Source of the DNA: Zygnema cylindricum
Lineage: Eukaryota > Streptophyta > Zygnematophyceae > Zygnematales > Zygnemataceae
Direction of reading: 5' to 3'
Assembly: GCA_037447655.1 (NCBI GenBank)
Contig: JBBHKE010000564.1
Location: forward strand, 1-64,000
DNA length: 64,000 bases
Position numbers and translations under genes: made by a program. The notes beneath the pieces are model-generated. The model ran no database searches. It was not told where the DNA came from and worked only from the letters and a program-made list of their open reading frames with translations. Below, piece after piece: positions 57,633 to 64,000 of this stretch (its first letter is position 1; every line of letters starts with the position of its first letter).

Positions 57633-59648
57633 TAATTGGATTATCCAAGGTTATGAACGTAAACCATGACCGCCAAGGACAAAATCAGATACGCCATCGG
57701 TCAAACATTTTAGTTTGCAACAGGTGACATGAAGGATGTCAATTTCAAGAGCCTGAATGTAAAACATTAAGCCTCGTGGAAAGGTGAAAAAATATCCACA
57801 ATGAACACGCGATCAGGTTGTTACACGTCACATAGGCCATGTGCCTTCTACTAGGGTGGATGTCAGGCCACCGTAAGCTGCAAGAAAATCTTAGACGGAG
57901 GATATTCGGACCCCAACGATTTTTTTACATACATGCTTGTCATTTTCGTACGTACATGTGCGTGACGAGTAGAGGGAAAAACATCGCGTACTCTCTCACG
58001 CGTGCAATACCGTTTTGTTATTCGTCAATAGGCTATTACTTCTATTAAAATCACCTTGCGAATTTATTTCAATACAAGTGTGAAGATGAGTTGGTGTGAC
58101 GTGGAAGTGGGCCGAAAATGTAATAACGCCAAATTTGACTGCTTATATACTTTGGTTTTTGCCCATTTTTCGTACGGCGTAAGATTTTCTCGTTGTAAGA
58201 CATTTTTTCTGTGAAAAAGATGGAAAAAAACCCTTCCTTAAACAAATGGGCACACGCCCTAAGTGTCGTGAACAATGGTCTACAGTAAACGTACATTATA
58301 TGTTTACTAAGACCGTAAAATGGAATATAGCCGTAAAGTGAAATACCGCGGACGTAAATTTAAGGAAAATACTGTGGATGTAGAATTTAGGGAAGTATTG
58401 CGGGCGGGGAAAGTTTTGTCCCTGTGTCACAAATTCCAGACTGTTAGGGTGCTTTCGCATGTGCTAAAGTTACAGTTGTTTTCTATTGTTTTCCTCCATA
58501 ACTTAGAACAAAACCTGAAAATCCGCAGCCGTACCAAAAATTTGAAATTACCACCATACATGTTGCATTACCTTGAAACTTTATATGTACTACACTTTGT
58601 CGTCTAACTCGATGTAGTTTGTTGTCTAACCCGTTTCAATACAATATCGCGTATTTTCAGCTCGTCTTCAAACTTTTTTATAATCACCTCGCGAGGTGAT
58701 TTTAAATATAGTTACACGAGGTGAGCGAATAGGCAAATGTTGTCGCACGTGTTGAAAGTTTTTGACAATTTTTGTGCGCGGAGTACCAAAAAAAATCCAC
58801 TACACGTTTCCAGCATGTGCGTGACTTTTTTCCGTGCGGTTTTTCATGACAAGGGCCGTGGAGGGAGTTTCGACCAACAGACGCCATTTCGCAAAAGCGA
58901 AATCCGTGAAAGCACCTCTTTCACTCTCCCTCTCCCACTAACGCGTCTCTCTCACAATATTTGCAATGAAAAAATGCAAGAAAGGTATCAAATGAAAGAT
59001 TTATAAAAAATATTTATTTTGGCTGTCTTTTTTCTTATTTTTATGGCAATTAAGTGAGAACAAACAAAAAACGAAATCGGAAAACCATGTCCGAATGTTT
59101 TGGAATTAGTGACGTCGACGCTACTATAAGTACACGTGATGTCAAAATGACACAAACCCTAAACATCTACAATGTCACAAGTAGCTAAACGTCTACAACC
59201 ATCTCTATTTTGTAAATGTCATCAATTGTCGCGAGTTTTGTACTCGTCTACAATCGTCACAAATTACACATAGGTCTACATCCGTCACAATCTAAAGTTA
59301 CGATTTCATTTCTTTACATACGAATGCTTTGAAAGTTGTACAAAAAATCTTCACTAAAAAACAAAGTAGCAAGAATAAGTTTCGGTTACATGCGAAAGTA
59401 CCATTACTTCAACTATGGTATCTTATGCCAGGCAGCCAGACGGCCGTCAACTTATTCCGTCATTATTTTTGTCACGTAGGTTATGTCCCCATGTACTTGT
59501 AACTTAGCGAACTTACTTTGTATCTTAGCACGGATCAACCGGACCTGGTTTTCAAGTGTCCCTATGTTTGTAAGGACGAAATCGTAACTTACGCTTGTGA
59601 CGATTCTATACGTCGACAATACCTGTGACGGTTGTTCAACGTCTACAA
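57633..59648. repeat. Foldback-related repeats, no gene
   Basis: The stretch at about 57940-58060 matches the right-arm type and 58720-59300 the left-arm type of the inverted-repeat element at 45600-47730, including TAAACATCTACAATGTCACA and GTTGTCGCACGTGTTGAAAG. A Harbinger-like right end (CACACGCCCTAA) lies near 58258 and left-end-like sequences near 58446 and 59480. Boundaries are unclear because of nesting. Confidence 0.5.
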
Positions 59649-60103
59649 CATAGTTCAAAAGAAGGTGAAAGTACACCCATACAATATGCCTATTGTACGC
59701 AAAAAATACAATATACCTTTAAGACCCATATTGTATTGGCCGCAAAATGAAATAAAATAGTAACAGGGTTGAGTTGCACATGGATCGATAGAGAATTAAA
59801 CGTCATGTCAAAATTTGAGAAAAAAAACGGAAAAAAATATATTTTTTTGTGAGTGTTGAGCGACTTTTTATTTAAACCGTTAGTTTCAGATGATCGAACG
59901 GTCGCTGATCAAAGTAGCGATCTAAGAAGACCACATGAAAAGCGTATAACACAACTTACGATAAGACTATCGTAAGATTTGGACGATCGGACGGTCGTTG
60001 ATCAAAGTAACGAATTAAGACGATCACATGAAAAGCCCATAACACAACTTACAATGAAGGCGCCGACAAAAGACCTACAATAGAAACGCTTACTTTTGAA
60101 CTA
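59649..60103. mobile_element. CATAGTTC-family element, copy 2
   Basis: The left end is CATAGTTCAAAAGAAGG. The right end TTACTTTTGAACTA lacks the last bases of the terminus because the Harbinger-like element at 60105 abuts it. The internal blocks match copy 1, including AACAGGGTTGAGTTGCACAT and AACACAACTTACGATA. Confidence 0.75.
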
Positions 60104-60104
60104 A

Positions 60105-61595
60105 GGGTGCGTCTTTGTGTGCTTAAGTAAGGATTTTTTTCTGTTGTTTTCCTGTAAAACTTAGAGCCATACCGCGTAAGTTTCAACCGTACAAAAAAAT
60201 AGAGAAAAATAGAAGTACATTTTGCGTCATCATCGAATATAAGATGTATTACATGTTGTCGTCTTGTGTTTTTTGACCCACTTCGACAACAAAAAACGTC
60301 ATCTTCAACCTTATGTTTAAAACACATGCGCGACGTGTTTTAAAATTAGGGATTTTCTATAAACAAATAGGAACATATATTCGCACGTGCCGTTTTTTTT
60401 TGAAAATTTTCAAACAATTTCAAGCGACGTGGAAGTGTACACGATTTGCTATGTTTTGTCCGTTTTTGTTTAATACGACAAAGAGAAGTACACATTTTGT
60501 TTTGTTTTGTCCGTTTCCATCCGATACATTTTTTTTTTTTGCAGGGGTCTTTACTTTTTGGAACTGCTTTGTGACGTCGCATGTCTTACCGTGAAATTAT
60601 AGACGTACCACCTTCCAGCCTGTGCCATGAGGCGCTTTGCCTTTGCGTCTCCTATCCGGTCGACGTGAAATGGCATCGGAATTTGAAGACCCCTGTAAAA
60701 AAAAAAGGGACTGGAAGAAAACAGACAAAACCAAACAAATTGTGTACTTTTATTCGTCGTAATAGAACAGAAATGGACAAAACATAGCAAATTCTGTACT
60801 TTTCTTTGTCCTTGGAAATTGTATGAAAATTTTCGAAAATTACGGCACGTGCGAATATATGTTCCTATTCATAGTTCAAAAGTAGGCGTTTTTTGGTAGG
60901 CCTTTTGTAGGCCGCCTTTAGCGTAAGTTGTGTTACGGGCTTTCCATGTGATATTCTTAGATCGCTACTTTCATCAGCGACCGTCCGATCGTCCGAATCT
61001 GACGATAGTCCTATCGTAAGTTGTGTTATGGGCTTTTCATGTGATCTTCTTAGATCGTTACTTTCATCAACGACCGTCATATCGTCCGAATCTGACGGTT
61101 TAAATAAAAAGTTGCTCAAAACTCACAGAAAAAGATTTTTTTGTCCGATTTTTTTTTTCAAATTTAGACATGACGTTTAATTCTTTATCGATCCATGTGC
61201 AACTCAACCCTGTTACTATTTTATTTCATTTTGCGGCCAATACAATATGGGTCTTAAGGCCATATTGTATGTTTTGCATACAATAGCCATATTGTATGGG
61301 CGTACGGTCACCTACTTTTGAACTATGTTCCTATTTGTTTATGGAAAATACCTAGCTTTAAAACACATCGCGCATATGTTTTAAACGTAAGGTTAAAGAT
61401 GACGTTTTTTGTCGTGGAAGTGGGTCGAAAACACAAAACGACAAATTTTCATATATCCTAAATTCGAGGATGACGCAAATTGTACTCTACAAATTTGCGA
61501 TTCCTTCGTACGGTTGCAACTTAGGCAGTACGGCGCTAAGTTTTACCGGAAAACGACAGAAAAATATCCTTACTTATGCACATGGGGACATACCC
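60105..61595. mobile_element. Harbinger-like element with long inverted repeats, host of a nested insertion
   Basis: The left end is GGGTGCGTCTTTGTGTGCTT. The reverse complement of the right end is GGGTATGTCCCCATGTGCAT, and both continue with AAGTAAGGAT and CTGT-GTTTTCC. Similarity between the two halves extends inward for more than 300 bp, for example CGGCACGTGCGAATATATG on the right against its complement near 60380. The right half is interrupted by the CATAGTTC element 60870-61327. Flanks are TAA and TTA rather than identical triplets. No transposase is visible. Confidence 0.7.
60870..61327. mobile_element. CATAGTTC-family element, copy 3, with perfect 8-bp target duplication
   Basis: CATAGTTCAAAAGTAGG on the left and its reverse complement on the right bound 458 bp. 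TTCCTATT flanks it exactly at 60862-60869 and 61328-61335. The host sequence resumes cleanly across it (GTTCCTATT joined to TGTTTATGG), as seen in the intact opposite arm near 60360. Inside are two copies of a unit of about 92 bp (around 60920-61010 and 61015-61100). The 8-bp duplication points to a hAT- or P-like mechanism. The copy is non-autonomous. Confidence 0.92.
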
Positions 61596-61599
61596 TTAT

Positions 61600-62292
61600 T
61601 GAATATTGCGGTCAATCTTGACGAAAAATATCTCTCGTGAGGAGTAACTTCAATTAATTTTAAACGGATTCTTGCGTTCGCCAGGGTGGCTTTTACTCGC
61701 CATCGTAATGTGCCAATTTTGTACGGACCGTACATGGACGTTAGGTCATCAATGAGCCAATGACAATGGACGGTGGAGTTCTGCTCGAAAAAATACGGAA
61801 ACGAAACGTTTCTAGTGACGTTTACGCCAAATTCGGTCGAACCAAAATGTGAAACGAGTCATTAGGTCAAATGAGTGAAATGACCATTAGACTCTCATAC
61901 AAGCCATGGTGGATCGAAAGACATGCCTATTAATACACCTTTCTCACACGTGTGAGCGACGAACGACACGTGGCATGCATAGAGAGACTGTGGAAGACGC
62001 GAAAGTGGTGAGCTTCTTCACACCTGTCACGTGGCATCATAGAATGCTTTCCAGGTGGCAAAATCGATGGTTTTGAGGAGCATTTTAGAAGGAGCATTGC
62101 AACTTGCACGTGATGCCACGTGGCCTTTTATAGAGGAAAATTAGGATAGTAACAGGTCTGGATAATGTTTCCTAGAAACTTTTTTTTTTCTTTGTTTTTT
62201 GTTTTTATTTTGCTGATGTGAAAACATCATTGGTTCATTTCTCTTTCGCGCAGAATGTCGGTGCTTTTTTATCCATTTTATTAATTTTTAGT
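61600..62292. other. Intergenic, no gene seen
   Basis: No gene, paired termini or tandem repeat is visible. ACACGTGGCA-type motifs recur several times between 61960 and 62130, which may be chance or a small dispersed repeat. Confidence 0.4.
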
Positions 62293-62294
62293 CC

Positions 62295-62348
<54 letters not shown>
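62293..62348. repeat. Poly(T) run of about 50 bases
   Basis: A long homopolymer T run interrupted by very few bases lies 48 bases before the telomere-like repeat. Confidence 0.9.
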
Positions 62349-62350
<2 letters not shown>

Positions 62351-62395
62351 CCTTTTCTGCCACTCACAATGTAAGATAACCTTAATTGAAACTCT

Positions 62396-62425
62396 TAACC
62401 CTAACCCTAACCCTAACCCTAACCC
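62396..62425. repeat. Interstitial telomere-like repeat, (TAACCC)5
   Basis: Five perfect TAACCC units (TTAGGG on the other strand). This is the 6-bp type rather than the 7-bp TTTAGGG usual in plants. It is too short and too internal to be a chromosome end. Confidence 0.95.
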
Positions 62426-62570
62426 TATTTTAGACCTGTGGTTAACTTCGTGCCTGACCTCAAAAACTAACTTTTATCCGATTTTTAACACCAAATCCAT
62501 AAAATATGAATGGAGCTCATAGTCCTATTCCTGAATTTCGACTCTACCCTATTCTTAACCAAATCTAAAT

Positions 62571-62574
62571 CTCT

Positions 62575-62634
<60 letters not shown>

Positions 62635-62900
62635 GAAAATGGGGGAGAAAGGGGGGAAGAGGGGAGGGAGAGGGGGGGAGATGGGAGAGAGGGGGAGAGG
62701 GGGCAGGGAGGGAGGGAAGGAGGGAGGGAGGGGGAGAGGGAGAGGGAGAGGGAGAGGGCGAGGGGCGAGGGGCGAGGCTTTGGCCGAGGGGAGCCCGGGA
62801 GAGGGGGTGGCGAGAGAGGGGAGGCACGGGAGGAGGGCGAGAGAGAGGGCGATTGGGAGAGAGTGTGAGAGAGAGAGGAGTGAGAGTGAGAGAGAGATAA
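62571..62900. repeat. (TC)n run followed by a GA-rich tract
   Basis: About 28 TC units (62571-62627) are followed at about 62640 by GGGAGAGG-type purine sequence to about 62900. The strand switch from pyrimidine to purine makes a potential hairpin. Open frames across it are composition artefacts. Confidence 0.9.
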
Positions 62901-63317
62901 TGAGAGGGTAAGAGATTCTGAATTCTCCTCTCACTTCTTTCGACAGGAACCGTTGATGCAGAGCCGTTAACATCCGAAAATTTTCGCCTTTTTCCCCTTT
63001 TTTTTTTTTTTCGAGAAAACGTCTATTTCCCTTTCCTTTTTTTACTTTTTTTAATCGTCTTTCACGGAGAAAAACGGAGAGGACTCTTTTGAACATTTTT
63101 GAACTCTGGTTTTGAATATTTTCAAAGTCAATTTTTAAATATTGATAAAGTAAAAAAAAAAAATGGACCGAGTTCGGTCCAATATAGGTATAACTGTGGG
63201 AAGTACGACTGGAGGTGAGTTTTTTTCCCTTTTTTAAACTTTAACAGTTTATGTGTTTAGAAAACACTTCTTAAGGGTGCTAAAAATAGTAGAAAAACAA
63301 AAACGGTTTTTCTTTTC

Positions 63318-63640
63318 CTGTCCCTGTTTCTCTCCTTCTTCCCCTCTCCCTCTTTCTTTTCCTCTCCCCCTCTCTCTCTCCCCCGCCCCCTCTCCCCCGC
63401 TCCCTCTCTCTCCTTCTCTCTCTCCTTCTCTCCCGCCCTTCTCCGTCCCTTCGCTTCTCCCCTCCTCTCCTTCTCCTCTCCTTCCCGTCTCCTCTTTTCT
63501 CCTCTCCTCTCCTCCTTCCCTTCTCTTCTCTCCTCTCCTCTTCTCTCCTCTCCTTTCCTCTCTTCTACTCTCCTCTCCTTTCCGCTCCTCTCCTCTCGTC
63601 TCCTCCTCTCACTTCTCCTTTCTCCTCTCTTCTCTCTCTA
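63318..63640. repeat. CT-rich low-complexity tract
   Basis: About 320 bases of CTCTCC, CTCCTCTC and related pyrimidine motifs. The open frame across it is a composition artefact. Confidence 0.9.
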
Positions 63641-64000
63641 TAATATTAACATTAGTAAAGTTTTCAGTAAATATACTGAGCATAGAACTCAGTTACCTGT
63701 TTTGCAAACTTAAGATTTTATGGTTTCCAATAATTTTTCGAAAGTGTTTTAAAAAAAAAAAAAAAAAAAAGACATTAAAATAATAATAATAACTGTAGTT
63801 ATAATAACAAGTAAATGTTTAAGCACAGAAAATGGAGAAAGCTTATAAAGAGAACTAAAACAAGGTCAGAAATCTGCCGAAAGCTGTCAAAGTTTCAAAG
63901 AAATCCCATAAAAAATGTTTTTTTTTTTTTGGAAAACCGTAAAAAAATCCCATAAATAATTGTTAGAAAGATAGAATGACCATTTAAAGACTGTAAGATA
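63641..64000. other. Right edge of the window, no gene seen
   Basis: AT-rich sequence with A- and T-runs (about 63750-63772 and 63918-63931). Nothing recognisable. Confidence 0.4.

Overview
The window reads as nuclear DNA of a plant. The genes are split by many canonical GT-AG introns. There is a plastid-type [2Fe-2S] ferredoxin with a transit peptide, a plant-type family 1 beta-glucosidase with a signal peptide, an ABCC (MRP)-type ABC transporter, and a separase of plant character. I cannot name the species. The heavy load of DNA transposons, large intronic microsatellites and one short run of 10 Ns fit a draft assembly of a repeat-rich land plant or close streptophyte relative.

Layout. Positions 1-3374 are gene-poor: a 124-bp tandem repeat, a hAT-like fragment and one terminal-inverted-repeat (TIR) element. 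Positions 3375-20479 (+) hold a complete separase gene that I could splice exon by exon, about 27 exons and about 2743 residues, with the His/Cys catalytic pair at the 3' end. Positions 22259-22657 (-) hold an intronless ferredoxin gene, convergent with separase. Positions 22.7-30.8 kb are transposon territory: a tandem duplication, a 1.3-2.2 kb segmental duplication in which one copy carries a hAT-like insertion and the other keeps the empty site, and a Harbinger-like element. Positions 30848-38174 (-) hold a complete 15-exon beta-glucosidase of 525 residues. Positions 39618-43962 (-) hold five exons of an ABCC transporter covering part of the first membrane domain and all of nucleotide-binding domain 1. 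Both ends are absent, a 10-N gap lies 320 bp downstream, and the introns are filled with GA/CT low-complexity DNA. From 44.2 kb to the right end there is no host gene that I can support. That part holds a Ty1/copia 3' end, a broken hAT transposase gene (50856-52987), and several MITE families: hAT-like with 8-bp target duplications, Harbinger-like with TTA/TAA duplications, TA-flanked CACCG elements, and a CATAGTTC family with a perfect 8-bp duplication. It also holds long inverted-repeat elements, a short TTAGGG-type interstitial telomere-like repeat, and low-complexity runs.

The host genes have unrelated jobs: sister-chromatid separation (separase), photosynthetic electron transfer (ferredoxin), glycoside hydrolysis in the secretory pathway (GH1), and membrane transport of conjugates (ABCC). 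They do not form a cluster. The most interesting biology is the long, apparently disordered insert in separase. It carries an EIGR motif resembling a separase cleavage site and a canonical-looking SUMO-interacting motif, which suggests self-cleavage or SUMO control. Next in interest are the self-explanatory transposon histories (filled and empty sites, datable lesions) and the unusual purine/pyrimidine architecture of the ABCC introns.
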